A stretch of 64,000 bases of DNA, from contig CAYXIJ010000006.1 of assembly GCA_964465375.1 (NCBI GenBank), positions 24,500-88,499 of the forward strand. Reading direction: 5' to 3'. Below are positions 36,437 to 45,572 of this stretch, piece after piece. Made by a program: the position numbers and the translations under genes. The number at the start of each line of letters is the position of its first letter. Positions within the stretch are counted from its first letter, which is position 1. The DNA is from CAJWKT01 sp964465375. Lineage in GTDB: Bacteria; Pseudomonadota; Gammaproteobacteria; Steroidobacterales; Rariloculaceae. The notes beneath the pieces are model-generated. The model was not told where the DNA came from. It saw only the letters and a list, made by a program, of their open reading frames with translations, and made no database searches.

Positions 36437-37462
36437 CTATCTTGATCCCATGCCTGTACTCTTAATCTCTTCTAGCACCTTGGTATCAACCCAGCTTTCT
36501 AACCAATAGCTTGAGAAAAACGCACAATGTCCCCCATTAGGAAGAACTGTAACCCTCAAGGCCTCGCTTGCAGCTAATGCCGGCAGATCTTCACAGGGAA
36601 TGATCGGATCATCAGCTGCCAAAATGAGATGGGACAATACTGAAAGATCAGCCAAGGCATCACCGGTAAGCGAGTACCCTTCTAGGTAAGCGTTTAAGTC
36701 CGGAAAATCACTATAGTTTCGAACAAAAAAATCAGTAGTTTCGCTAATTGTACGGAACCTTCCCAAGTTGCCGAAATTGTATCTTTCGGGAAAATATTTT
36801 GCTTTAGCTTGTAAGGAATTTCTCCATTTCTTTAAAAAATAATGATGGTAAGGCCAGAACCCGTTCTCGAGTGCCTTCAGCGTGCTATGGGGACGCAAGA
36901 CCGGACATATTGCAACCAACTTAGCCAGATCCAAACCAGCAACTTCTGCTCTAACACCTATACGTAACGCGAAATTGCCTCCAAGTGAGTAGCCCACCAG
37001 GAAAGTTTGTTGCGCCCGGTGTAGTTTTTGAATACACCCGACGGCCTCAACCGCTTCGTTGATTCGGCAGGAATGAAACAGGCCCTGATTGAGATCATGC
37101 GTATTCCCATGATCCCGGAAGTTGAGCCGAAAAATCTCAAAGCCCGACTGGTACAGAAGTGCTGCACAGCTAAGCACGTAGGCTGAATCAGCGCTTCCCT
37201 CCCAACCATGAAGAAAAATAACCAGCCCTTTGGAATTTTTAGGTTGGGGAGTAAAGTATCCCTTAAGCCGGACGCCATCAGAGCATCTAAGAACCTCGCT
37301 CCTTGATAGCTTCAGTACATTCACAACGCGGCGTCGCACGAAAAATTTTCGTAATCGAGAACTACCGAATATCGATTGAATATGCCGATTACCCATCCCG
37401 TAAGGCGGATTAAACGTTGGATAATTGCCGTGCTGGGTCACTCCGAATACCTTTCCATTCAA
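36437..37462 (-). CDS. YheT-like alpha/beta hydrolase
   Basis: 341 residues of the UPF0017/YheT group of AB hydrolases (esterase-like, substrate unsettled). It has FLHGWEGSADSAYVL, NFRDHGNTHDLNQGLFHSC (the conserved RGxxG/DHG segment), nucleophile elbow VGYSLGGNFALRIG, acid region ILAADDPIIP and His in NGGHCAFF. The start is uncertain: TTG 37462 gives a short N-terminal extension, but the conserved PPYGMGNRHIQSIFG segment begins near residue 19, so the true start must be close to it. Upstream of gshA on the minus strand. Confidence 0.83.
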   Translation of the reverse strand: MNGKVFGVTQHGNYPTFNPPYGMGNRHIQSIFGSSRLRKFFVRRRVVNVLKLSRSEVLRCSDGVRLKGYFTPQPKNSKGLVIFLHGWEGSADSAYVLSCAALLYQSGFEIFRLNFRDHGNTHDLNQGLFHSCRINEAVEAVGCIQKLHRAQQTFLVGYSLGGNFALRIGVRAEVAGLDLAKLVAICPVLRPHSTLKALENGFWPYHHYFLKKWRNSLQAKAKYFPERYNFGNLGRFRTISETTDFFVRNYSDFPDLNAYLEGYSLTGDALADLSVLSHLILAADDPIIPCEDLPALAASEALRVTVLPNGGHCAFFSSYWLESWVDTKVLEEIKSTGMGSR

Positions 37463-37631
37463 ATGAGATCTTTAAACATCGCGATTGGCTTTATCATGCT
37501 GAGCATGAAATTCGCTACATCAAAAAACCTGAGCCGAACGTGTGATGCCGGCGAAAACTACCATAGAAACAACGAAACATGTCAGGTATAGTCCAGCGCA
37601 TCGAAGTTCTTCTCAGTTGTGAGGTAAGCAT

Positions 37632-38015
37632 ATGTATACCCTGCGGTGTGTAGTGATTTTAGCTGCAAGTTTCGTCGGCACATCATTCGCCTGTGAATAC
37701 CCGCCACTTGTAGCAGTCCCTAGTGGTGAGGATGCTACCATGGAAGAGTTGTTGGCAGCTCAGGCACAAATTCGAGAATACATGACGACGATGGAAGAGT
37801 ACCTCGCGTGTGTAAATGAAGAAACCGAGGCGGCTGGGGACAACGCGCCTGAAGAGTATTCACAAATTATGACTAGCCGACATAACAACGCTGTGCTCGA
37901 GATGGAAACAGTTGCTGAGATTTTCAATCAACAAGTGCAAGCCTTCCGAGCAGCGAACCCAGAGGCCGGAGGTATGGGCATGGGTATGGGCATGGGCATG
38001 GGCACCCGGAACTAA
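37632..38015 (+). CDS. Small secreted helical protein with Gly-Met repeat tail
   Basis: 127 residues: signal peptide (VVILAASFVGTSFA), then CEYPPLVAVPSGEDATMEEL and a helical stretch rich in Glu, Gln and Ala (about residues 35-110; ELLAAQAQIREYMTTMEEYL) that looks like a coiled coil or helical hairpin with two Cys in the mature protein. It ends in a (Gly-Met)n tail before GTRN. A TGTGAGG ribosome site precedes the ATG. No family recognised beyond a general likeness to small periplasmic helical proteins. The tail could bind metal through Met or be a replication-slippage product. Confidence 0.68.
   Translation: MYTLRCVVILAASFVGTSFACEYPPLVAVPSGEDATMEELLAAQAQIREYMTTMEEYLACVNEETEAAGDNAPEEYSQIMTSRHNNAVLEMETVAEIFNQQVQAFRAANPEAGGMGMGMGMGMGTRN
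37971..38000 (+). repeat. Tandem 6-base repeat coding for Gly-Met
   Basis: Five copies of GGYATG (GGTATG or GGCATG) in frame, encoding the Gly-Met tail of the small secreted protein. In-frame gain or loss of a unit would change tail length without a frameshift. Confidence 0.9.
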
Positions 38016-38237
38016 ATCACGTGCCTTAAAAATAAAGAGCCGCTCAACAGACCAAATTCTCTTTCAACCAAGGCCTCTACTGATAAATTACTAAAGCCTG
38101 TTTTTTGGACCTGAGGGTCCCTAATATAGCACCCTCCCCGTTGTCTGGAAGAATCAAGATGGCTCCCATAGCACTTTTCCTCTCCATGTTAGAATCCTCG
38201 CCTATTCAGTCATCATGGAAAACTTGGCAATAAAAAT

Positions 38238-39227
38238 ATGACTAAGAAGAGTAGGCGCCCCATCCGGATCTCCATCACTGGCGCGGCAGGCCAAATTGGG
38301 TACCAGCTGGCCTTTAGAATTGCATCGGGACAGATGCTTGGCCCCAAAACCCCTGTATCACTCCAGTTGCTGGAGATACCATCGGCTATGGATGCGCTAA
38401 AAGGTGTCGCAATGGAACTGGACGATTGTGCGTTCGATGCATTGCGCGATGTGACGGTAACGGATCAGGCAGAAGAAAGTTTTGACGAAACGGATTATGC
38501 TTTGCTCGTAGGAGCAAAACCACGCGGCCCAGACATGGAGCGCAAGGATCTCCTCTTAGAAAACGCAAAGATTTTTTCTGCTCAAGGTAAGGCCCTAAAC
38601 GATGCAGCTAGTCGTGATGTAAAAGTTTTGGTAGTTGGCAACCCAGCCAATACTAATGCCCTGATTGCACGGGAAAATGCCCCGGACCTCAACCCCAGAA
38701 ATTTCACTGCCATGACGAGGCTCGATCATAATCGTGCTCGGGCTCAACTCGCAAAAAAGGTAGGCTTACACGTCTCGGATGTTGATGGGGTGATCATATG
38801 GGGCAATCACTCATCAACTCAGTATCCGGATATCTCACATGCATCTATCGCGGGCGAACCGGCCAAAAATAAGGTTCCTTCAGACTGGTATTTGGATCAG
38901 TTTATTCCCACTGTTCAACAACGCGGTCTAACTATCATAAAAGCCCGAGGAGCATCCTCAGCTGCATCCGCTGCATCTGCTGCCATCGACCATGTTCGTG
39001 ACTGGACACTCGGCACACCCGAAGATAAATGGGTCAGTATGGCTGTAGCGTCTGATGGCAGTTATGGAATCGCGGAGGGTGTTGTATATTCTTATCCGGT
39101 CAGGTGCAACGGCGGTGAGTATGAAATTGTTAAAAATCTCACAATAGATGATTTCAGTCGTGAAAAAATGGATGCGAGCAATGTTGAGTTGCGGGAGGAG
39201 CGATCGGGAGTCGCTGACCTTTTGTAA
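38238..39227 (+). CDS. mdh: Malate dehydrogenase
   Basis: NAD-dependent oxidation of malate to oxaloacetate in the TCA cycle. 329 residues of the cytosolic/MDH-type 2 group: dinucleotide motif ITGAAGQIGYQLAFRIASG, LLEIPSAMDALKGVAMELDD, VLVVGNPANTNALI, TRLDHNRARAQLAKK with catalytic residues, and VIIWGNHSSTQYPD with the active-site His. Upstream 222 bases hold no other gene. The following fadE gene begins 42 bases later on the same strand, which may place both in one transcript. Confidence 0.94.
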   Translation: MTKKSRRPIRISITGAAGQIGYQLAFRIASGQMLGPKTPVSLQLLEIPSAMDALKGVAMELDDCAFDALRDVTVTDQAEESFDETDYALLVGAKPRGPDMERKDLLLENAKIFSAQGKALNDAASRDVKVLVVGNPANTNALIARENAPDLNPRNFTAMTRLDHNRARAQLAKKVGLHVSDVDGVIIWGNHSSTQYPDISHASIAGEPAKNKVPSDWYLDQFIPTVQQRGLTIIKARGASSAASAASAAIDHVRDWTLGTPEDKWVSMAVASDGSYGIAEGVVYSYPVRCNGGEYEIVKNLTIDDFSREKMDASNVELREERSGVADLL

Positions 39228-39269
39228 GGACCTCGCCAGCCGAGCCACTACATTAACAGGAGAGCGTAA

Positions 39270-41750
39270 GTGACAAGTTTGCTGTGGCTGATATTTTTCT
39301 TTGGTGCTCCTCTGGCACTTGCCTATCGAAGAACAAATCTAAAATCTTCCACTACCCTATTAGGACTCGCACTGGCTGTTTACACGTTTTTCGGAGCCGG
39401 TGGGTTACTTTGGAAATTTCTCCTGTGGGTATTTTTCATAGGCTTGGCTGCTCTAAATGTGAAATCGCTTCGAAGCGAATTTATTTCAAGCCGCGTCCTG
39501 TTGATTTTCCGAAAAATGCTGCCACCCATGTCAAAAACCGAGCAGGACGCATTGGAGGCGGGAAGCGTCTGGTGGGAAGGTGAACTCTTCTCGGGAATTC
39601 CGCAATGGAAGTTGCTAAATGATCTTCCGGTACCAAAGCTGTCAGACGAAGAGCAAGCTTTCCTGGACGAGCCCACGGAAGAACTTTGTCATATGCTCGA
39701 TAACTGGGAAATTACGCACGAACTCCTTGATTTGCCTCCAAAGGTGTGGCATTTCATCAAGGAAAAAGGGTTTTTCTCAATGGCGATTCCCAAAGAGTAT
39801 GGTGGGCTCGGCTTCTCGCCATTAGCGATCTCTTTTGTTCTGACCAAAATTGCCTCACGCAACACGACAGCTGCATCCACGATTGGTGTACCCAATTCTC
39901 TGGGTCCAGCCGAACTTCTTTTGCATTACGGCACCGAGGAACAAAAAAATAAGTGGTTACCTGGACTTGCAAGCGCCAAGGAAATTCCCTGTTTTGCATT
40001 AACGTCAACCCGGGCAGGATCAGATGCCACAGCGATCGCCGACCGAGGAGTCGTCTGCAAGGGAAATTTCGATGGCAAAGAAATTGTTGGTATTCGTTTG
40101 AACTGGGAAAAGCGCTACATAACGCTTGCGCCGGTTGCTACGGTTCTTGGCCTTGCTTTCAAGCTATACGACCCCGATCACCTTATCGGGGAAAAGGATG
40201 AATACGGAATCACGGCGGCGCTTATCCCAACAGACCTTCCTGGGATAGAAATCGGCCGGAGACATTTTCCGATCAACATACCTTTTCAAAATGGACCGAC
40301 ACTTGGCAAGGATGTCTTTGTGCCTCTCGATTGCATTATCGGTGGACCCGACATGGCTGGTCAGGGATGGCGGATGCTAGTCGAGCTGTTATCTGTCGGG
40401 CGCGGCATTGTACTACCCAGCAATTCAGTCGGCGGAGCAATGACCGCTGCCTATGCAACCGGCGCCTATGCAAGAATCCGCCGACAATTCAATCTCCCAA
40501 TAGGAAAGTTTCATGGAGTCGGTGAAGCACTAACGCGAATCGTCGGCTATACCTACATCATGAAAGCAGCCTCCAGAGTAACCTGCGCCGCGTTAAACGC
40601 GGGAGAGAAGCCTGCGGTTCCTACCGCCATACTCAAGTATCACAACACGGAGATGGGACGCCAGGTAGCGAACGACGCCATGGATATCCATGGCGGCAAA
40701 GGTATCATGCTGGGCCCCAGCAATTATCTCGCAAGGGGTTACCAGGCGGTTCCAATTGCAATCACGGTTGAAGGTGCCAATATCCTGACCCGCAACCTCA
40801 TGATTTTCGGCCAGGGCGCTATTCGCTGCCATCCTTTTGTACTGGGGGAGATGGAGGCGGCTCAGGATGACAACCAGGATCGCGGGCTGCTAAGTTTTGA
40901 CAGGCTTCTTTTTGGCCATATTGGCTACACTATTTCCAATGCGGTGCGATCTTTTGTGATGGCATTGACCCACGCTAGATTTGCTGGAGCCCCTACTGCG
41001 GGTACCACTCGCCATTATTACCAGCAAATTAACCGTTACAGTGCGTCGTTTGCGCTAGCAACCGATGCCGCTATGCTGACGCTGGGGGGTAGCCTCAAAC
41101 GTCAGGAACTACTTTCCGCTCGGCTTGGGGACATCCTAAGCTATCTCTACCTATCCTCAATGGTACTGAAACATTATCAAGATCAAGGTCGGCCGGAAGC
41201 TGATCTACCGCTAGTGGAATGGTGCTGTCGGACCCTTCTGTATCGGACCCAAGAACAATTGCACGGCTTACTGCGCAACCTGCCTAACCAATGGGTTGCA
41301 AGAGCGCTGCGAATTTTTATTTTCCCCCGCGGCCGGACCTATTTTTCGCCTAGCGATGTGCTCGGACAAGAGGTGGTGGAGCTGATTATCAACCCCACCG
41401 AAACTCGCAAACGACTGTGTGACTGTATCTACAAAAAAGTTGAGCCCGGCAACCCAATCGGTCTACTTCAGGAAGCCTTAGAACTCGCTGACGAAGTGAA
41501 ACCGCTAGAGAGAAAAGTGTTCAATGCGCGCCGATCAGGGGAGATTCTGAGCGAAGATACACCCAGCCAAATCCAAGAAGCCGAAAACAAAGGCATTATT
41601 ACCGGGGAAGAAGCAGAAAAAATTCGCGCCTTTGATCACAAGGTATTGGCCCTACTGACTGTCGACGATTTTGGCCCGAACGAGCTATCGCAAAAAAAAG
41701 CGTCGCCTGAACAAGCGAATGAGAAGGCTGTCACAAAGAAATCAGCTTAA
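39270..41750 (+). CDS. fadE: Acyl-CoA dehydrogenase, FadE type
   Basis: First step of fatty-acid beta-oxidation, FAD enzyme. 826 residues as in gammaproteobacterial FadE, which is larger than ordinary ACADs. N-terminal membrane helices (SLLWLIFFFGAPLALAYRR; TLLGLALAVYTFFGAGGLLW) anchor it. The ACAD core shows SMAIPKEYGGLGFSP, PCFALTSTRAGSDATAIADR, DIHGGKGIMLGPSNYLARGY and ITVEGANILTRNLMIFGQG. The C-terminal domain is the DUF1974-type extension. The start is GTG with AGGAGAG upstream. No other fad genes are adjacent. Confidence 0.94.
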   Translation: MTSLLWLIFFFGAPLALAYRRTNLKSSTTLLGLALAVYTFFGAGGLLWKFLLWVFFIGLAALNVKSLRSEFISSRVLLIFRKMLPPMSKTEQDALEAGSVWWEGELFSGIPQWKLLNDLPVPKLSDEEQAFLDEPTEELCHMLDNWEITHELLDLPPKVWHFIKEKGFFSMAIPKEYGGLGFSPLAISFVLTKIASRNTTAASTIGVPNSLGPAELLLHYGTEEQKNKWLPGLASAKEIPCFALTSTRAGSDATAIADRGVVCKGNFDGKEIVGIRLNWEKRYITLAPVATVLGLAFKLYDPDHLIGEKDEYGITAALIPTDLPGIEIGRRHFPINIPFQNGPTLGKDVFVPLDCIIGGPDMAGQGWRMLVELLSVGRGIVLPSNSVGGAMTAAYATGAYARIRRQFNLPIGKFHGVGEALTRIVGYTYIMKAASRVTCAALNAGEKPAVPTAILKYHNTEMGRQVANDAMDIHGGKGIMLGPSNYLARGYQAVPIAITVEGANILTRNLMIFGQGAIRCHPFVLGEMEAAQDDNQDRGLLSFDRLLFGHIGYTISNAVRSFVMALTHARFAGAPTAGTTRHYYQQINRYSASFALATDAAMLTLGGSLKRQELLSARLGDILSYLYLSSMVLKHYQDQGRPEADLPLVEWCCRTLLYRTQEQLHGLLRNLPNQWVARALRIFIFPRGRTYFSPSDVLGQEVVELIINPTETRKRLCDCIYKKVEPGNPIGLLQEALELADEVKPLERKVFNARRSGEILSEDTPSQIQEAENKGIITGEEAEKIRAFDHKVLALLTVDDFGPNELSQKKASPEQANEKAVTKKSA

Positions 41751-41873
41751 CGAACCAAAAATTGACTCTGATTGGCAATAAAATAAAAAACGAGCAGGCC
41801 ACACAGATGAGTCGGGTATGCTAAATTTGTACCTTGGACGAACAACAAACAAAAATCCCAAAGGAGCAAAACT

Positions 41874-42371
41874 ATGCGTACTTGTGGACTGCTCAGCCTC
41901 CCTTTCGCACTGATTTTGAGCGCGTGCGGCCAGCAGGCATCCGACACCGAGCCTTCTGCAGAAGCCCAGCCTAGTGCATCGCCGGCAACCGAATCAGCGC
42001 CGCCTCAGATGCGGACCCTACGCCCAGCTCCGGAGGGGGCTATAGCCTATATCATTTCCCCGGCCGAGGGAGATGTCGTCGACTCTCCAGTACGGGTAGT
42101 GTTTGGCTTAAAGGGAATTGGTGTTGCGCCAGCCGGCGTGGATCTACCGGCCACAGGTCACCACCATCTGCTCGTAGACACTGAACTTATTTCGATGGAT
42201 TCGATGATACCTACTGACAACAATCATTTACATTATGGGCTAGGACAAACAGAGACGATCGTTGAATTGGAACCAGGAGAACACCGGCTACAGCTTGTAC
42301 TAGGTGATTACCTCCATACTCCCCACGATCCACCAGTGGTGTCCGACGCAATCACAATTCAGGTACAGTAA
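41874..42371 (+). CDS. DUF4399 lipoprotein
   Basis: 165 residues: lipoprotein signal with lipobox ending at Cys in LILSACG, a Ser/Ala/Pro/Glu-rich linker (residues 20-50), and a DUF4399 domain: AYIISPAEGDVVDSPVRVVF, GHHHLLVDTE, LHYGLGQTETIVELEPGEH and RLQLVLGDYLHTPHDPPV. The many conserved His suggest metal binding, but this is not shown for the family as far as I know. AAAGGAGC ribosome site eight bases before the ATG. Stands between fadE and the exeA-like gene. Confidence 0.88.
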   Translation: MRTCGLLSLPFALILSACGQQASDTEPSAEAQPSASPATESAPPQMRTLRPAPEGAIAYIISPAEGDVVDSPVRVVFGLKGIGVAPAGVDLPATGHHHLLVDTELISMDSMIPTDNNHLHYGLGQTETIVELEPGEHRLQLVLGDYLHTPHDPPVVSDAITIQVQ

Positions 42372-42417
42372 TTTGAAGTTAGGCTAGTAGGATAAAAAAT
42401 TTTCAGGGAAAGCTGAT

Positions 42418-44025
42418 TTGTATACACAATTCTTCGGACTAAGGGAAAAGCCTTTCTCTATTACTCCGGATCCACGCTATCTCTATTTGAGCCAGCGCCA
42501 TTCGGATGGGCTTGCACACCTTATCTATGGCATATCCCAAAGTGGCGGCTTCATTCAGTTGACTGGGGAGGTAGGTACCGGCAAAACAACCCTTGTAAGG
42601 AGCCTACTTGAACAACTCCCCGAGGAAGCAGATGTCGCCTTAATCCTTAACCCGGAACTCACTACCCAAGAATTCCTAGCAACCATCTCAGAAGAATTGG
42701 GACTTGGGGTCGCTCCCCAGGCCTCTACCAAATCACTGGTCGACGATTTGAACACGTACCTTCTGGATGCTCATGCCAGAGGTCGGAGGACCGTCTTGAT
42801 TGTTGATGAAGCTCAAAATCTCGGCACAGACATCCTAGAGCAAGTAAGACTTCTTACCAATCTTGAAACGCCAAAACAAAAACTACTTCAGATAATCCTA
42901 ATAGGACAGCCGGAGCTAAGGGATGTCCTATCGAGGGAAGATATGCGACAACTAGCTCAGAGAGTTACTGGCCGCTATCACCTTGAGCCGCTAGACCTAG
43001 ATGACACCGAAAAATACATTTTGCATCGGATGAAGGTCGCGGGAGCTGCCGGCGGTATTTTTAAGAAATCTTCCATACGCGAAATTTATCGTTGGTCAAA
43101 GGGCATTCCAAGACTTATCAATGTAGTGGCTGACCGTACGCTACTGGCAGCGTACAGCCATGATACGAGAAACGTAAACCATAAACTGGTACGAAGAGCT
43201 GCAGCCGAAGTTTATGGGGATGGTTTCCTCTCACCATGGAAGCGGTGGCTCGCCAGCGCTACCACTGTAGCTGGCGTGGCGCTACTCGGGCTGGGGTTGT
43301 GGCGAATACTTGGGCCTGAAATCACCCTCCAATCGGATATTGAACCGGCAGTGACATCGACCATCGTCTCCGCAGCCGAACCTGCAATACAAGCCCCCAA
43401 TGTAGTGGGGTCGTTCTTGGTCGATCCCAGCGTCTCAAAGGATACCGATAGTGCCTTCAAAACACTTTTTGATCTTTGGGGAGTTGGGTACAGTCAGCTT
43501 GGCTCCGTAAACGCGTGCGAACAAGCAATTGAGCTGGCTCTCAGGTGCTGGGTGCACAGCGGTTCCCTCAATCAGCTGAGACTGCTGAACCGGCCCGCTA
43601 TCCTGACACTCACTGATAAGTCTGGTAGCCAACACCATGTTGTTATGAGAACTCTAGCCGGGGACAAGGTGGGCCTAATGGCTGGCAACCGAGCATTCTC
43701 AGTGCCCCTAGAGGAACTGGATGACTACTGGTATGGGGAGCATCTTGTATTGTGGAAACCAGGAGCCCAGATAGATACTGACCTGATACCGGGCATGGAA
43801 CATGAAGGAATTTCCTGGCTGCGGAGCAGTCTGGCCCGGATACAAAATGAGCCTTCGCTTAATACAGGCTCAAGCTTGTACGATGCGGGGCTGGAAGCAC
43901 GGGTTAAAGATTATCAGCGGAATCGACGGCTGACGGTAGACGGGATCGTTGGGGTGCAGACTCAGATACTAATGAATACCGATCTTGCCCTACCTGGCAC
44001 ACCTCTCCTGACCGGAGCGCAGTGA
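42418..44025 (+). CDS. ExeA/GspA-like AAA ATPase with peptidoglycan-binding domain
   Basis: 535 residues. The AAA domain starts at the N-terminus: TQFFGLREKPFSITPDPRYL, Walker A GEVGTGKTTLV, Walker B TVLIVDEAQNL, and sensor RLINVVADR. A membrane helix follows near residue 290 (TTVAGVALLGLGLWRI), then a periplasmic part with a C-terminal peptidoglycan-binding_1 repeat (VKDYQRNRRLTVDGIVGVQT). This is the ExeA/GspA design, which helps fit the type II secretin through the wall. The start codon is TTG. It is followed by the gspB-like gene; no other T2SS genes are here. Confidence 0.88.
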   Translation: MYTQFFGLREKPFSITPDPRYLYLSQRHSDGLAHLIYGISQSGGFIQLTGEVGTGKTTLVRSLLEQLPEEADVALILNPELTTQEFLATISEELGLGVAPQASTKSLVDDLNTYLLDAHARGRRTVLIVDEAQNLGTDILEQVRLLTNLETPKQKLLQIILIGQPELRDVLSREDMRQLAQRVTGRYHLEPLDLDDTEKYILHRMKVAGAAGGIFKKSSIREIYRWSKGIPRLINVVADRTLLAAYSHDTRNVNHKLVRRAAAEVYGDGFLSPWKRWLASATTVAGVALLGLGLWRILGPEITLQSDIEPAVTSTIVSAAEPAIQAPNVVGSFLVDPSVSKDTDSAFKTLFDLWGVGYSQLGSVNACEQAIELALRCWVHSGSLNQLRLLNRPAILTLTDKSGSQHHVVMRTLAGDKVGLMAGNRAFSVPLEELDDYWYGEHLVLWKPGAQIDTDLIPGMEHEGISWLRSSLARIQNEPSLNTGSSLYDAGLEARVKDYQRNRRLTVDGIVGVQTQILMNTDLALPGTPLLTGAQ

Positions 44026-44026
44026 A

Positions 44027-44653
44027 ATGTCCTTTATATTAGACGCGTTAAGGAAGTCTGATCACGAACGACAGAAAAACACTGTTCCAAATATCAATCA
44101 GATACCGTCTGCTGTAAAACGAACCAAAACTCCGCGGTGGGTTGTTTACCTCATGGGCATGCTTGCTATGTGTGCGCTAATCCTGGGATGGGGCTGGATG
44201 AAAACACTCAACTCTATAAATGTTCCGCCCACAAGAACAGAGTCCATCAGGGCGACAGCATCGGCTTCACCTTCAAATAGCGGCGATGTACGTAGCCTGG
44301 CTCTAGAAGCGCGAACAGCGACCGACTCTGCTCGAACAACCTTCCCGGTTAGCGACACTCAAGTCGAACCACCTGTGTCCGCAGTACGAATGGAGCCACC
44401 GAGAACCTTGCCTGGCTCTGTCGTTTCCGCACCGAGCCTCTCCGAATTAATAGCAACCGGCTCAAACTTACCCAATCTCCAACTCGAGCTCCACGTTTTC
44501 AGTCCTAATCCTGCCGAGCGCTTCGTGTTCATTAATTCCAGCAGATATGGTGAAGGGGACATTCTCCAAGAAGGTCCCCAAGTGATCACTATAACGATCG
44601 ATGGGGTAATTCTCAGTTATGCTGGACAGAATTTTATGTTACGGCGCGACTAA
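44027..44653 (+). CDS. GspB/ExeB-like type II secretion assembly protein
   Basis: 208 residues. The N-terminus SFILDALRKSDHERQ is the conserved cytoplasmic tag of GspB; a membrane helix follows (VVYLMGMLAMCALILGWGW), then a Ser/Pro/Thr-rich linker, and a C-terminal domain, ELHVFSPNPAERFVFINSS, with YGEGDILQEGP and ITIDGVILSYAGQNFML, typical of the GspB periplasmic fold. One base separates it from the exeA-like gene. Together they form the ExeAB pair that localises a secretin; the secretin itself lies outside the window. Confidence 0.88.
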   Translation: MSFILDALRKSDHERQKNTVPNINQIPSAVKRTKTPRWVVYLMGMLAMCALILGWGWMKTLNSINVPPTRTESIRATASASPSNSGDVRSLALEARTATDSARTTFPVSDTQVEPPVSAVRMEPPRTLPGSVVSAPSLSELIATGSNLPNLQLELHVFSPNPAERFVFINSSRYGEGDILQEGPQVITITIDGVILSYAGQNFMLRRD

Positions 44654-44741
44654 CTTTCTTTATTCACGAACCAACTACACCCGAATAGCCAACGCTAAGC
44701 CTCCGTTAGATGAGGAGAGAAAGGCATACCGGCCACACATT

Positions 44742-45572
44742 TCACGACCTAATGCCAGTGCCGCGCCGCAATAAGAGCAATGCTGTAGCATAAAAAATGA
44801 TCAGTGCAGACACAATGATCGTATAAGCCAAGCCAATGGGGATATCGGAGCTGCCCAGCATCCCATAACGAAACGCGTTAACCATGTACAGGATAGGATT
44901 AACCATAGCCACCTTCTGCCACATGGGTGATAGTAAAGATAGTGAAAAGAAAACGCCGCCTAAATAGGTTAGGGGAGCCAAAACAAACGTAGGAATAATT
45001 GAAATCTCATCAAAGTTCTTTGCAAATATCGCATTCAGTAAACCTGCAAGGGAAAAAACCATCGCAGTAAGCACTACCACAGAGATGGTAACTAGAGGAT
45101 GCTCCAAACGTAATTCCGTAAAGAACATCGCGACCCCCGTAACCAAAGCTGCAACCAGCAATCCACGTACTACTCCCCCAAATACATAACCCGTCACTAT
45201 CGTAGTGAAGCACAACGGAGAAATAAGCATTTCTTCCAGATGTTGCTGCATTTTTCCAGAAAAGAAAGAAGAGACCACGTTTCCAAAGGAGTTTGTAATT
45301 ACTGACATCATAATCAAACCAGGCGCAATGAAGGTGGTATAGGGAACTCCCTCCATTTGCCCGATCCTTTGACCAATGAGACTGCCAAAAATGACGAAGT
45401 ATAGTGTCATGGTAATGACCGGCGGAACCATGGTCTGAACCCAGATCCTAAAAAGGCGCCTAATTTCCTTATAGATGATGGTATAGAACCCGATCAGGTT
45501 AACTTTCAACAAACTATGGGACTGGTGCTCTTTCTCGGGCGAAAAGCCCTCCGACAAGGGGTTTACTATCAT
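44742..45572 (-). CDS. yadH: ABC-2 type transporter permease, YadH-like
   Basis: 276 residues with six hydrophobic helices. Segments FYTIIYKEIRRLFRIWVQTM, TMTLYFVIFGSLIGQRIG, VTNSFGNVVSSFFSGKMQQH and the C-terminal MVNPILYMVNAFRYG match YadH and related exporters. Its ATG overlaps the stop of the ATPase gene (ATGA). The transporter's cargo is unknown; related systems export polysaccharide or drugs. Convergent with the gspB-like gene. Confidence 0.88.
   Translation of the reverse strand: MIVNPLSEGFSPEKEHQSHSLLKVNLIGFYTIIYKEIRRLFRIWVQTMVPPVITMTLYFVIFGSLIGQRIGQMEGVPYTTFIAPGLIMMSVITNSFGNVVSSFFSGKMQQHLEEMLISPLCFTTIVTGYVFGGVVRGLLVAALVTGVAMFFTELRLEHPLVTISVVVLTAMVFSLAGLLNAIFAKNFDEISIIPTFVLAPLTYLGGVFFSLSLLSPMWQKVAMVNPILYMVNAFRYGMLGSSDIPIGLAYTIIVSALIIFYATALLLLRRGTGIRS

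Noticed and set aside
38107..38120. GGACC-TGAG-GGTCC hairpin before mdh
   Set aside because: Only 5 bp of stem, and the T-run lies before rather than after it on the plus strand, so it does not read as a terminator on either strand.
40331..40525. Short plus-strand ORFs inside fadE
   Set aside because: Out-of-frame with a continuous FadE protein carrying all family motifs; no independent start signal.
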